Positions 8,477 through 16,546 of a stretch of 64,000 bases of DNA are shown here, piece by piece. The stretch is from Spirosoma arboris (GTDB lineage: Bacteria; Bacteroidota; Bacteroidia; Cytophagales; Spirosomataceae). The first letter of the stretch is position 1, and each line of letters starts with the position of its first letter. The notes below the pieces were generated by a model. That model made no database searches. It saw only the letters and a list, made by a program, of their open reading frames with translations, and was not told the DNA's origin. The stretch spans positions 1-64,000 of the forward strand of contig NZ_WPIN01000023.1 in the NCBI RefSeq assembly GCF_009754945.1, written 5' to 3'. The position numbers and the translations under genes are program-made.

Positions 8477-10744
8477 ATGAAACAAATTGCACTACTATTC
8501 CTTCTCAGTTTAGGTAATCTATTCGCGCAAAGCGGACTAATTCCTGAACCTGTAACCTATCGCCAGACAGCGGGGCAGTTTCGACTTGGTACACAAGTTG
8601 GAATTGCGCCCGGTGCTGGGGTGTCTAGTCAATTTGTTACTTTATTTCAGGTGCAGATTCGGGCTTGTACCGGATTGTCGCTAGTCCTGAAAAAGACGAA
8701 GCCGAGTATTGAACTGACAATTGATAAAGGTCGCGTTACACAAGCCGAGGGGTATCAACTCCAAATTAGTACTCAGGGAATTAAGTTAACTGGACACGAT
8801 GAGGCTGGCCTGTTTTATGGAGTGCAATCGCTAACGCAGCTTTTTGCGCAGTCGAAATCGGCGACAATTCCGGCTTGTGACATTACGGATTACCCGCGTT
8901 TTTCTTATCGCGGTATGCACCTGGATGTCAGCCGACACATGTTTTCGGTGGCGTTCATTAAGAAGTACATTGATGAATTAGCGCTGTATAAGTTCAATAC
9001 ATTTCACTGGCATCTGACCGACGATCAGGGCTGGAGAATTGAGATAAAGAAATTCCCGGAATTACAACAAAAGGCCGCGTATCGTACCGAAACGATGATT
9101 GGCCACAAGAAAGAATTACCACACCGTTTCGATGGTAAGCGCTACGGCGGCTACTATACGCAGGCCGAAGTTCGCGACATTGTTCAGTACGCAGCGCAAC
9201 GTCACATAACAGTTATTCCCGAAATAGAGATGCCGGGGCATGCCATGGCCGCGTTGAGTGCCTATCCGAAACTGGGTTGCCTGAAACCAAACGGTCAGCC
9301 GGGCGGGCCGTATCAGGCGGCTACATTCTGGGGTGTTTTCGACGATGTTTTTTGCGCTGGCAACGATAGTACGTTTGCATTTTTAGAAGGTGTTCTGGAC
9401 GAAGTCATTGACTTGTTTCCGTCAATGTACATTCATGTCGGGGGCGATGAATGCCCGAAAACCCGTTGGAAAACCTGTGCGAAGTGCCAGGCTCGTATTC
9501 GAGATGAACACTTGAAAGACGAAGATGAACTTCAGAGTTATTTTATCCGACGTATCGAGAAACATGTAAATAAGAAAGGCCGTCAAGTAATTGGTTGGGA
9601 CGAAATCCTGGAAGGTGGCTTATCGCCGGGTGCGACTGTGATGAGCTGGAGAGGGATCGAAGGCGGTATTGAAGCGATTCGGCAAAAACATAACGCGATC
9701 ATGACGCCCGAAAGTCATGTTTATTTCGACTACTACCAGTCATTATACCCTGAAGAACCATTGGCCGCGGCTGGCTACACGCCTTTGAGTAAAGTGTATT
9801 CTTACGAACCTATTCCGGCAGATATTAGCCCCGACGAAGCCATTTACCTGAAAGGCGTCCAGGGCACAGTCTGGAGCGAGTATCTGGATAGCCCCGCGCA
9901 AGCGGAGTATATGCTATTTCCACGGGCGATTGCTGTAGCTGAAATCGCCTGGAGTCAACGACAAAACCGAAATTACCCCGACTTTCTGCGACGGCTTCGG
10001 CTACAGGAAATCCTATTGAAACGCCTGAACGTACAATACGCCAATCGTTTCGATGAGCTGACCGATTCGGTGACCGTTACCTCTGCGGGTTCGGTACAAT
10101 TGAGATTATCAACGACTTTGCCCGGTGCTACCATTCGTTATACGACTGATGGTACAAACCCGATTCTGAGCAGTGCTACATATACGCAGCCAATTGATAT
10201 TAGACAGACGGAGACTATAAAAGCAGTCGTATTCCTGAGCAATCAGCAGCAGGGACGGGTGTTTCAAAAAGCACTGACGATCAGTAAAGCGACCGGAAAA
10301 TTAGTCATGTTTACCACGGAACCATCGGGAAACTATAAGCCAGTCAGCCCGCTCGTGGCTGTCAATGGAGTGGCTGGAACCAGTCGGTATAACACGGGCG
10401 AATGGATTGGTTTTCAAGGGAAAGATGCGGACGTGCTTATTGATTTGCAAAGCACGCTGTCTATTTCCAGCATTGGCACGCACATATTGAATTATCACTG
10501 GCAGCGCATGTGGGCACCCGATACGCTCAGCGTTGCTGTCTCGGACGATGGAAAAACATTTCGGGAGGTGTATCAACAAACGCAGTTCCCGATAAATGGT
10601 ATAAATCCCGTAAACGCTACGTTTCCGCCGACCCAGGCGCGTTACGTTCGGATACGGGCAACGAACAAAGGCATCATTCCTTCCGGCGAATACGGAGCAG
10701 GCGGAAAGGCATGGCTACTACTCGATGAATTTCGGGTAGATTAA
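8477..10744 (+). CDS. Beta-N-acetylhexosaminidase, GH20, with C-terminal add-on domains
   Basis: Exo-acting glycoside hydrolase that removes terminal GlcNAc or GalNAc by substrate-assisted catalysis. After a signal peptide (to about residue 17) come the GH20b domain (about 20-130) and the TIM barrel (about 135-490) with HWHLTDDQGWRIEIKKFPEL and the catalytic Asp324-Glu325 pair in HVGGDE. A chitobiase-type C-terminal domain follows (about 535-600, PGATIRYTTDGTNP), then a discoidin/F5-8-like beta domain (about 620-755) that may bind sugar. Length 755 suits this multidomain type. There is no lipobox and no obvious type IX sorting tail, so a periplasmic location is likely. It lies 15 nt behind SusD and defines the locus as one for amino-sugar glycans. 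Confidence 0.95.
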   Translation: MKQIALLFLLSLGNLFAQSGLIPEPVTYRQTAGQFRLGTQVGIAPGAGVSSQFVTLFQVQIRACTGLSLVLKKTKPSIELTIDKGRVTQAEGYQLQISTQGIKLTGHDEAGLFYGVQSLTQLFAQSKSATIPACDITDYPRFSYRGMHLDVSRHMFSVAFIKKYIDELALYKFNTFHWHLTDDQGWRIEIKKFPELQQKAAYRTETMIGHKKELPHRFDGKRYGGYYTQAEVRDIVQYAAQRHITVIPEIEMPGHAMAALSAYPKLGCLKPNGQPGGPYQAATFWGVFDDVFCAGNDSTFAFLEGVLDEVIDLFPSMYIHVGGDECPKTRWKTCAKCQARIRDEHLKDEDELQSYFIRRIEKHVNKKGRQVIGWDEILEGGLSPGATVMSWRGIEGGIEAIRQKHNAIMTPESHVYFDYYQSLYPEEPLAAAGYTPLSKVYSYEPIPADISPDEAIYLKGVQGTVWSEYLDSPAQAEYMLFPRAIAVAEIAWSQRQNRNYPDFLRRLRLQEILLKRLNVQYANRFDELTDSVTVTSAGSVQLRLSTTLPGATIRYTTDGTNPILSSATYTQPIDIRQTETIKAVVFLSNQQQGRVFQKALTISKATGKLVMFTTEPSGNYKPVSPLVAVNGVAGTSRYNTGEWIGFQGKDADVLIDLQSTLSISSIGTHILNYHWQRMWAPDTLSVAVSDDGKTFREVYQQTQFPINGINPVNATFPPTQARYVRIRATNKGIIPSGEYGAGGKAWLLLDEFRVD

Positions 10745-10826
10745 TGAGATAACAACCTTACCCATAAGAGCTTAAATTTCAGTAAATCAACGGAATACCT
10801 GTTTACCTTTTCCCAATTCGCTTAGT

Positions 10827-11285
10827 ATGGAAACACAACGCAGATCTAGTTTAAAACGTCTTTTTGCATCGATGGCCGGCATTATCGGCTTAGGGGCAAC
10901 AACCAAAGCCATGGCCGAACCGGTACCTGAAAAAGAGGTGTTTAACGTGGTGACTCAACAGGATGTTCCCTTGTTTTCTGGTTCTACTAAACTGGGCAAT
11001 CTGGTGTTCGTTGCCGGAAAAGGCTATCATAAGGAAGGTGACATTAAAATCCATACCGACGAAGTGCTCAAAGAACTCGAACAGGAACTCATTAAAGCGG
11101 GCTCATCCATGGAGAAAGTCCTGAAAGTAACTGTCTTCCTTCACGACCTGAACGACTATAAAGCCATGAACGAAGTCTACAAAGGTCGCTTTGGCAGCAA
11201 GCCCCCGGTTCGTACAACGGTAGCCGTTTACGGCGGTGTCCCCGGCGAATCACTGGTAGAAATGGACTGCATTGCTTATATCTAA
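10827..11285 (+). CDS. Exported RidA-family protein
   Basis: Member of the RidA/YjgF family; classical RidA hydrolyses reactive enamines and imines such as 2-aminoacrylate made by PLP enzymes. The conserved active-site Arg is present in the PPVRTTVAVYGGVPGE segment near residue 130. Unlike cytosolic RidA (about 128 residues), this one has a roughly 30-residue leader with a twin-arginine motif (QRRSSLKRL) and a hydrophobic run ending in AMA, so Tat export is likely. It lies just upstream of a PLP-dependent enzyme that also bears a Tat signal, which suggests that the two work together in the periplasm (inference). The gap from the GH20 gene is 82 nt; a perfect 23-bp hairpin follows the stop. 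Confidence 0.88.
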   Translation: METQRRSSLKRLFASMAGIIGLGATTKAMAEPVPEKEVFNVVTQQDVPLFSGSTKLGNLVFVAGKGYHKEGDIKIHTDEVLKELEQELIKAGSSMEKVLKVTVFLHDLNDYKAMNEVYKGRFGSKPPVRTTVAVYGGVPGESLVEMDCIAYI

Positions 11286-11292
11286 CGATTTA

Positions 11293-11343
11293 ACCTCACC
11301 CCCGGCCCCTCTCCTGTTTTAGGAGAGGGGCCGGGGGTGAGGT
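11293..11343. repeat. Perfect 23-bp inverted repeat (CCCCTCTCC family)
   Basis: The left arm 11293-11315 and right arm 11321-11343 are exact reverse complements, with loop GTTTT. The GC-rich arm begins ACCTCACCCCCGGCCCC. Related copies occur at 48035-48243. It lies 7 nt after the RidA stop and 33 nt before the next start, so it sits inside an apparent operon. It has no U-tract and is probably a dispersed palindromic repeat that could attenuate or stabilise the mRNA. Confidence 0.9.
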
Positions 11344-11376
11344 GACACTGGTGACACTCTTTTTACCACTACTCAC

Positions 11377-12597
11377 ATGTTAAGCAGACGAAAACTCATT
11401 AAGCGCTTATCGAGCGTTCCGCTGTTAGGTGGATTGGTTGGCGGTCTTCCGCTAGAGGTAGATGCAGCACCATTGGCCGCTCCCAAGCGGGATTTGTTCA
11501 AGGAGTTGGGTATCAGGACGTTTATTAATGCGGCTGGTACGCTTACTTACATGACTGGCTCACTTATGCACGACGAAGTACTGGACGCCATCAATGGTGG
11601 AGCAAAAGAGTTTTGCCTGCTCGATGAGATTCAGGATAAAGTGGGTGAAAAGATTGCTCAGCTAGTGCATTCAGAAGCAGCTGTCGTCACCTCGGGCGCT
11701 TTTGCCGGTATGACGTTGGGGCTGGCTGGTATTCTGACCGGTATGGATCAGAAGAAAGTGGAGAAACTACCCCATCTGGACGGCACTGGCATGAAAACGG
11801 AAGTAATCTGTCAGAAAGCCCATGACATTGTCTACAACCACGCGCTGACGAACACGGGTTGCAAAATTATCGTCGTTGAAACTGCCGAAGATGTGGAGAA
11901 GGCGATCAACGAAAAAACGGCGCTCATGCACTTTTTGCACATTGAAGCCGACAAAGGCAAAATCATGCATGAGGAATGGGTTGCGTTAGGCAAAAAGCAT
12001 AATATCCCCACGTCCATCGACATTGCTGCTGACGTTCCACCGGTTGAAAATCTGTGGCGATTCAATGATATGGGTTTCAGTTTTGTGGTTATCTCGGGCG
12101 GTAAAGCCATGCGCGGACCTCAAAGTGCTGGTCTCCTGATGGGTAAGAAAGATATTATTTCGGCAGCTCGATTGCACATGCCTCCCCGAGGATTCAACAT
12201 TGGTCGGGGCATGAAAGTCAACAAAGAAGAGATCCTAGGCATGTACGTAGCCCTCGAAAAATTCATCAACGAAGACCACGACAAAGTCTGGAAAATCTGG
12301 GAAGAAGGTACATCACACATTGAAAATACGGTAAAAACTGTCGTGGGTGTACAGACTGAAGTACATGTTCCTCCACTAGGTAATCATACACCTACACTTC
12401 GAATTTCCTGGGACCCTGCCAAACTGCGTATTACGGGCAAAGAACTACAGGAGTCGTTACGAAAAGGTGATCCATCAATTGAAGTTGGTGGAGGTGGGCC
12501 TAGCAACATTGGCGTGACTGTCTGGATGATGAAGCCGGGCCAGGAAAAAATCGTTGCAAAACGAATTAAAGAAGAACTATCCAAAGCTGCCGTTTAG
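11377..12597 (+). CDS. Exported PLP-dependent SelA-like enzyme
   Basis: Fold type I PLP enzyme of the SelA-like group, which includes D-glucosaminate-6-phosphate ammonia-lyase and related enzymes of unknown substrate. The likely Schiff-base lysine is Lys243 in SGGKAMRGPQSAG. The N-terminus has a good Tat signal (SRRKLIKRL, then a Gly/Leu-rich stretch and VDAA), so a cofactor-loaded periplasmic enzyme is predicted; Tat suits a PLP protein because it exports folded enzymes. Length 406 includes this leader. Genuine selenocysteine synthase is unlikely because no selAB/selC context is seen and the protein is exported. It is followed by an amidohydrolase and preceded by RidA; in several bacteria SelA-like and amidohydrolase genes are neighbours. 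The reaction here is not known. Confidence 0.82.
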   Translation: MLSRRKLIKRLSSVPLLGGLVGGLPLEVDAAPLAAPKRDLFKELGIRTFINAAGTLTYMTGSLMHDEVLDAINGGAKEFCLLDEIQDKVGEKIAQLVHSEAAVVTSGAFAGMTLGLAGILTGMDQKKVEKLPHLDGTGMKTEVICQKAHDIVYNHALTNTGCKIIVVETAEDVEKAINEKTALMHFLHIEADKGKIMHEEWVALGKKHNIPTSIDIAADVPPVENLWRFNDMGFSFVVISGGKAMRGPQSAGLLMGKKDIISAARLHMPPRGFNIGRGMKVNKEEILGMYVALEKFINEDHDKVWKIWEEGTSHIENTVKTVVGVQTEVHVPPLGNHTPTLRISWDPAKLRITGKELQESLRKGDPSIEVGGGGPSNIGVTVWMMKPGQEKIVAKRIKEELSKAAV

Positions 12598-12600
12598 CGG

Positions 12601-12666
12601 TTTCCGACAGGATTTACAAGATTGCAATTACTTCAATCTTGTAAATCCTGTTAATCCTGTCGGAAA
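12601..12666. repeat. Long imperfect inverted repeat between PLP enzyme and amidohydrolase
   Basis: The left arm 12601-12624 pairs with 12634-12666; the right arm carries an extra 9 nt (TTAATCCTG), a small internal duplication. The stem is 24 bp apart from this bulge. It starts 4 nt after the PLP enzyme stop and has the look of a dispersed intergenic palindrome rather than a classical terminator, since no T-run follows. Confidence 0.8.
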
Positions 12667-12719
12667 ACTAGTTTGTATTTATCAAAACCTAACTTGTCAA
12701 CTTCAAGAATTTCTCAATC

Positions 12720-14003
12720 GTGAGAAAACTAGTTCTCGGCCTGTTCGCGATCTTGTTGAGCAATCTGGCCGTTGCTCAAACGTACAGCGTCCTCATTAAA
12801 GGCGGCCATGTCATCGATCCTAAAAACAAGATTGATGGCATTATGGACGTAGCTATAAACGAGGGAAAGATTGTACAGGTCGGCCGAAATCTAGACGCCA
12901 AAGAAGCCATTCAGGTAATTAATGCGAAGGGATTGTACGTGACCCCCGGCCTGATTGACATGCATACGCATGTATTTTTCGGGACCAATCTGGATCAGAC
13001 GTACAGCAACGGCCCGAACGCCTTGCCACCTGATGGATTCACGTTTCGAAACGGCGTCACGACGATTGTGGATGCGGGTTGTTCGGGCTGGCGTGATTTC
13101 GAGACGTTTAAGAAACAGACGATCGACCGGTCGCAAACGCGGGTGCTGGCTCTGCTCAATATTGTTGGGAGTGGAATGCGGGGCAGCAAATTTGAGCAGA
13201 ATGTAGACGACATGGATGCCAGCCAAACGGTAGCTATGGCGAAACAATACCCCGATTATGTAGTAGGCTTCAAACTGGCCCACTTCAGCGGGTATAACTG
13301 GACACCAACCGAGCGGGTTGTAGAGGCTGGAAAACTGGCTAGTCTTCCTGTAATGATTGATTTTGGAGGAAGTACACCTACTTTATCGCTCGACGAATTA
13401 TTCACAAAACACCTCCGTCCGGGCGATATCTACACGCATTGCTTCGGGCAGTTAAAAACCCGCGAGTCGATTCTGGACGTAGCAACGGGTAACGTGAAGC
13501 CTTTCGTCTGGGAAGCGCAGAAAAAGGGCGTCATTTTCGATGTGGGTTATGGCGGTATTAGTTTCGCCTTTTCGCAGGCTATACCGGCTCTGAAAAGTGG
13601 ATTTTACCCGAACACAATCAGCACTGATATTCATTCGGGTAGTATGAACAATGCCATGAAAGACATGCTCAATGTCATGTCGAAATTCATGGCGATGGGG
13701 ATGGATTTGCGAAATGTGATTGAGGCCAGTACCTGGAATCCTGCCCAAGCCATCCGCCGACCTGAACTGGGAAGCCTTTCCATCGGTTCCGTGGCCGATA
13801 TCGCCATCCTGACGATTCGCAATGGGAAGTTTGATGCCAGAGATACAGGCTACTTCGGCTTCTTCGATTATACCGGTTATAAAATTGAAGGCAAGCAAAA
13901 GCTAGAGTGCGAACTGACCATCCGGAATGGCAAAATTGTATACGACCTTAATGGTATTGCCAGCCCAGTTGTAGTGGCACCAAAACCGAAACCGTTGAAC
14001 TAG
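12720..14003 (+). CDS. Exported amidohydrolase/deacetylase-family metallohydrolase
   Basis: Amidohydrolase-superfamily enzyme of the group often placed beside SelA-like proteins. The start is GTG at 12720, chosen because it gives a complete Sec signal (about residues 1-20, ending AVAQ). Metal-site landmarks are HxH (His82, His84, in DMHTH), a probable carboxylated Lys185 (FKLAH), His240 (THCFG) and a late Asp in STDIHSG near residue 301. At the position where relatives usually have a His in PVMVH, this protein has Asp214 (PVMIDFGG), which is unusual. Members act on N-acyl amino acids, esters or dihydroorotate-like rings, so the substrate is open. It is last in the SusC operon; the 122-nt gap before it holds an inverted repeat. 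Confidence 0.85.
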   Translation: MRKLVLGLFAILLSNLAVAQTYSVLIKGGHVIDPKNKIDGIMDVAINEGKIVQVGRNLDAKEAIQVINAKGLYVTPGLIDMHTHVFFGTNLDQTYSNGPNALPPDGFTFRNGVTTIVDAGCSGWRDFETFKKQTIDRSQTRVLALLNIVGSGMRGSKFEQNVDDMDASQTVAMAKQYPDYVVGFKLAHFSGYNWTPTERVVEAGKLASLPVMIDFGGSTPTLSLDELFTKHLRPGDIYTHCFGQLKTRESILDVATGNVKPFVWEAQKKGVIFDVGYGGISFAFSQAIPALKSGFYPNTISTDIHSGSMNNAMKDMLNVMSKFMAMGMDLRNVIEASTWNPAQAIRRPELGSLSIGSVADIAILTIRNGKFDARDTGYFGFFDYTGYKIEGKQKLECELTIRNGKIVYDLNGIASPVVVAPKPKPLN

Positions 14004-14005
14004 TT

Positions 14006-14061
14006 GGAACGCAGATTCTATACAATTTTTATCCGCGTAAAATCTACTTAATCTGCGTTCC
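14006..14061. terminator. Inverted repeat at the end of the SusC-GH20 operon
   Basis: Arms 14006-14017 (GGAACGCAGATT) and 14050-14061 are perfect 12-bp complements with a 32-nt spacer. The element lies between convergent genes (amidohydrolase stop 14003; CDGSH gene ends at 14074), the expected place for a bidirectional terminator, though the long loop and missing T-run make a repeat remnant possible. Confidence 0.5.
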
Positions 14062-14073
14062 ATCACTAGAGGC

Positions 14074-14523
14074 TTAGCCTGTAAATCCAATTTTTAAATG
14101 CGAACCGTCGCAGTAGGGTTTGTTACCGCTGGCTCCACACCGGCAGAAAGCGGTTACTTTATTTTTCTGGGTCTCGTGTCCACTGGCATCTTTTACCCGG
14201 AGATTTCCATACACCAGCAACGGTCCATTGGGAAGCGGTTCAACAAGGCTTTCGGCCTGAATATCCTCCGTTTTTATTGGGTCTTCATTTCGGAAATAAC
14301 TCAACGCTTTCGATGGACACTTATCTACCTGCTCGACAATGCGTGCGGTAGGAGCGCCGTCTATCTTGATCCAGGGCCGTTCTCTCGGATTGAATACCTC
14401 AATCAACTGCGTCCAGCAAACCTTGGAATGAATGCAGACCGCTGGTTTCCAGACCACCGTAATTTCACCATTCGTGTACGTCTTGGTAATATCGGGAGTT
14501 GAGTTGTGTTCTGCCTGACTCAT
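14074..14523 (-). CDS. CDGSH iron-sulfur protein with YjdI-type domain
   Basis: Two-domain iron-sulfur protein. Residues about 12-80 match the YjdI/Fer4_19 domain (Cys30, Cys36, Cys69), and residues about 120-147 form a CDGSH zinc-finger-like [2Fe-2S] site with the classic 3Cys-1His ligands Cys127, Cys129, Cys138 and His142 (YCDGSH). Such proteins are cytosolic and are thought to act in redox or iron-sulfur handling; no specific reaction is established for this fusion. There is no signal peptide. The next gene upstream on the same strand is an OsmC protein 22 nt away, suggesting co-transcription in a thiol or oxidative-stress context (inference). Confidence 0.9.
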   Translation of the reverse strand: MSQAEHNSTPDITKTYTNGEITVVWKPAVCIHSKVCWTQLIEVFNPRERPWIKIDGAPTARIVEQVDKCPSKALSYFRNEDPIKTEDIQAESLVEPLPNGPLLVYGNLRVKDASGHETQKNKVTAFCRCGASGNKPYCDGSHLKIGFTG

Positions 14524-14545
14524 CGGGTTTTAGGTATGTTAAGCC

Positions 14546-14962
14546 TTATAAATTTGACGTGATGGAATCTTCAATCAGAATCGTTTCAAAATCAATCGGA
14601 TTCTGCAGTGCCCGGTGAACCGGACAGCGGTCGGCCATCTCAACAAGTCGTGCCCGCTGTTCTTCAGTTAGACTACCATTTAAGATCAGCTTCAATACAA
14701 AAAGAGATCGTTTTGTAATCGGGTCATTGCTGTATTCGACATGGGCAACTGCCGAATCGAGTGGCCATCCTTTTCGGTCCGCATACATACGTAGCGTCAT
14801 AACGGTACAAGACGCCAATGAGGCTGCCAGTAATTCGCCTGGTCGCATGCCCCGATCCTGACCGCCCATATCGAGTGGTTCATCGGCTACAACAACCTGC
14901 GAATCAGTTGAGATGTGTGTTTCATACGGTGTTCGCTCGATTCGGGCAGTTACGATGGCCAT
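14546..14962 (-). CDS. OsmC-family peroxiredoxin-like protein
   Basis: OsmC/Ohr superfamily protein; characterised members reduce organic peroxides with two cysteines. The two conserved Cys are visible as Cys52 (LAASLASCTVMTLRMYADRK) and Cys113 (DRCPVHRAL). Length 138 and the N-terminal beta-strand pattern fit the YhfA/OsmC branch rather than Ohr. It is followed at 22 nt by the CDGSH gene. A perfect 15-bp inverted repeat separates it from pyrE upstream, so it may be transcribed apart from pyrE. The physiological substrate is not apparent. Confidence 0.9.
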   Translation of the reverse strand: MAIVTARIERTPYETHISTDSQVVVADEPLDMGGQDRGMRPGELLAASLASCTVMTLRMYADRKGWPLDSAVAHVEYSNDPITKRSLFVLKLILNGSLTEEQRARLVEMADRCPVHRALQNPIDFETILIEDSITSNL

Positions 14963-14995
14963 ACGTAGTTGAGTTAGCTTCTATTGTTTCTGTTG

Positions 14996-15035
14996 ATTCT
15001 ATAGATTCTAAGTTACAATAGAATCTATAGAATCC
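14996..15035. terminator. Perfect 15-bp inverted repeat downstream of pyrE
   Basis: The arms 14996-15010 (GATTCTATAGATTCT) and 15021-15035 are exact complements with a 10-nt loop. It lies 11 nt beyond the end of pyrE (leftward gene) and 33 nt upstream of the OsmC start. Position suits a pyrE terminator, but the AT-rich stem and internal repetition of the arm also suit a dispersed palindrome. Confidence 0.55.
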
Positions 15036-15046
15036 CATTTAACTAT

Positions 15047-15685
15047 TTACTGTCCCCACTGTGACGGGTTTTGACGCCAGGCTGAGAGTGATTCCATTGC
15101 TTCGGCTGGAATATAGTCGAGTTCCTGGGCTTCAACCAGTAGGGCATCATAATTACTCAGGCAAACCAGTGGTACGTTCTTGCTGGCAAAATTCTGACTG
15201 GCTATAGGAAAACCATAGGTGAATATCGCAGCCATTCCCAATACCTCGGCACCTGCAGCTCTCAAGGCGTTAACAACTTTGAGTGAACTACCGCCCGTCG
15301 AAATCAAATCTTCAATGACGACTACGCGCTGACCAGCGGCTAAATGTCCTTCGATTTGCTTCCCCATGCCGTGGGCTTTGGGTTCAGGCCGGACGTAGCA
15401 GTAGGGGAGATTTAGGACATCGGCCACCAGTGCACCCTGCGGGATACCAGCAGTCGCCACACCAGCAATGACTTCGGCCGTTGGGAACTGCTGCCGGATG
15501 GCATCGGCCAGCGCATTTTTAATAAAACTGCGAACCTCAGGATACGCCAGGGTAACCCGGTTATCGCAATAAATTGGAGATTTCCAGCCTGAACTCCAGG
15601 TAAAGGGTTCGGTAGGTTTGAGTCGAACAGCCTGTACAGCGAGCAGATGTCGTGCTACAGTTTTTTGAATAAGTAGTGAATCCAC
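15047..15685 (-). CDS. pyrE: Orotate phosphoribosyltransferase
   Basis: Catalyses orotate plus PRPP to orotidine 5'-phosphate in de novo pyrimidine synthesis, in the cytosol. The PRPP-binding loop VVVIEDLISTGGSS spans residues 121-134, the flexible catalytic loop lies around RPEPKAHGMGKQ (99-110), and the N-terminal FTWSSGWKSPIYCDNR segment is typical of PyrE. Length 212 is normal. It is divergent from the guanine-deaminase-like gene across a 321-nt region rich in short repeats, so pyrimidine and purine salvage genes share a promoter area. No other pyr gene is nearby. Confidence 0.96.
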   Translation of the reverse strand: MDSLLIQKTVARHLLAVQAVRLKPTEPFTWSSGWKSPIYCDNRVTLAYPEVRSFIKNALADAIRQQFPTAEVIAGVATAGIPQGALVADVLNLPYCYVRPEPKAHGMGKQIEGHLAAGQRVVVIEDLISTGGSSLKVVNALRAAGAEVLGMAAIFTYGFPIASQNFASKNVPLVCLSNYDALLVEAQELDYIPAEAMESLSAWRQNPSQWGQ

Positions 15686-16006
15686 AGAGTCTTGAAAAGT
15701 AATACCTCAAAAGTAAGCAAACTCCTTAATTACAGTATGCCCGATCCTAATAAGATGCTGCAATTGGCCACCTACTTACTGTTAGCATTGAGGAGCAAGT
15801 ACCGCTAGGAACGGCTACCCGATTGATTAGCTCTCGATACATTTCAGAAAAACAGTCCTGTTCTGTTAGTTGTTACAAAGTATCTTGCCGCTCTTTAAAA
15901 ACTGCCAAGGATTGTTAGAAATAGTCAAAGACTGTCAAGGATAGACATCTCTGATCACTTTTGACAACACCTGTCTATTGTTGACAAAGCCTGACAATAA
16001 ATAAGT
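15686..16006. promoter_or_regulatory. Divergent region pyrE / deaminase with phased direct repeats
   Basis: 321-nt non-coding gap. Two pairs of direct repeats lie on the deaminase side: ACTGCCAAGGAT at 15901 and ACTGTCAAGGAT at 15931 (30 nt apart), and TTGACAAnnCCTG at 15961 and 15981 (20 nt apart), the last ending just before the ATG at 16007. The shared core resembles TGTCAA or its complement. Spacing near two and three helical turns suggests a protein-binding array; no regulator can be named. The half next to pyrE shows no clear motif. Confidence 0.4.
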
Positions 16007-16483
16007 ATGACAAATCAAGATGAAGTGTTTCTTCGTGAGGCTATTCAACTAGCTCGCGAAGGTATGACAACCGGTAAGGGCGGGCCATTTGGCGCTGTAG
16101 TTGTCCGTAATGGCGAAATAGTTGGGCGCGGGTGTAATCAGGTTACGTCAACCAATGACCCAACGGCCCATGCCGAAGTGGTGGCGATTCGGGATGCCTG
16201 TCGAAATCTGGGTACGTTTCAGCTCGACGATTGTATACTCTACGCATCCTGCGAACCCTGCCCGATGTGCTTAGGGGCAATTTATTGGGCACGCCCCAGC
16301 CGAATCGTGTATGGAGCCTTTCATTCCGATGCAGCTGATGCTGGTTTTGACGATCAGTTTATTTACGAAGAATTAGATAAACCCCGCGAGCAGCGCCATA
16401 TTCCCATGCACCAGCTTTTACGCGACGAAGCCGACATGGTTTTTAAGGAGTGGGTCGCTTTAGAGAAACGAATTCTATACTGA
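16007..16483 (+). CDS. Nucleoside deaminase, guanine deaminase-like
   Basis: Zinc-dependent cytidine-deaminase-fold enzyme. The zinc ligands and proton-shuttling Glu are visible as His55-Ala-Glu57 and PCPMC (Cys85, Cys88). The sequence between and after them (NLGTFQLDDCILYASCEPC, then YGAFHSDAADAGFDD) resembles bacterial guanine deaminases, converting guanine to xanthine, more than tRNA adenosine deaminase TadA. Length 158 matches. It is a cytosolic purine-salvage enzyme. It is divergent from pyrE and separated by 116 nt from the kdn/kds operon, which has its own promoter, so it is probably monocistronic. Confidence 0.88.
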   Translation: MTNQDEVFLREAIQLAREGMTTGKGGPFGAVVVRNGEIVGRGCNQVTSTNDPTAHAEVVAIRDACRNLGTFQLDDCILYASCEPCPMCLGAIYWARPSRIVYGAFHSDAADAGFDDQFIYEELDKPREQRHIPMHQLLRDEADMVFKEWVALEKRILY

Positions 16484-16530
16484 GCGCGTACCATACTCAA
16501 ACGATATATTCGTTCTCGTTTTAAAACCCG

Positions 16531-16538
16531 TACTTTTG
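16531..16538 (+). promoter_or_regulatory. Probable -7 promoter element of the kdn/kds operon
   Basis: TACTTTTG matches the Bacteroidota -7 consensus TAnnTTTG exactly. It lies 61 nt before the kdnA ATG in the only sizeable gap upstream of the operon. A -33 TTTG box is not obvious. A start of transcription a few nt downstream would place the stem-loop at 16547-16582 in the leader. Confidence 0.5.
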
Positions 16539-16546
16539 CAGAAAAA

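Noticed and set aside
11377..12597. Selenocysteine synthase (selA)
   Set aside because: SelA-like fold, but a Tat leader and no selB, selD or selC context; a catabolic PLP enzyme fits better.
14098..14502. 134-codon plus-strand frame over the CDGSH gene
   Set aside because: The minus strand encodes a complete YjdI-CDGSH protein with all Fe-S ligands; the plus frame has no recognisable feature.
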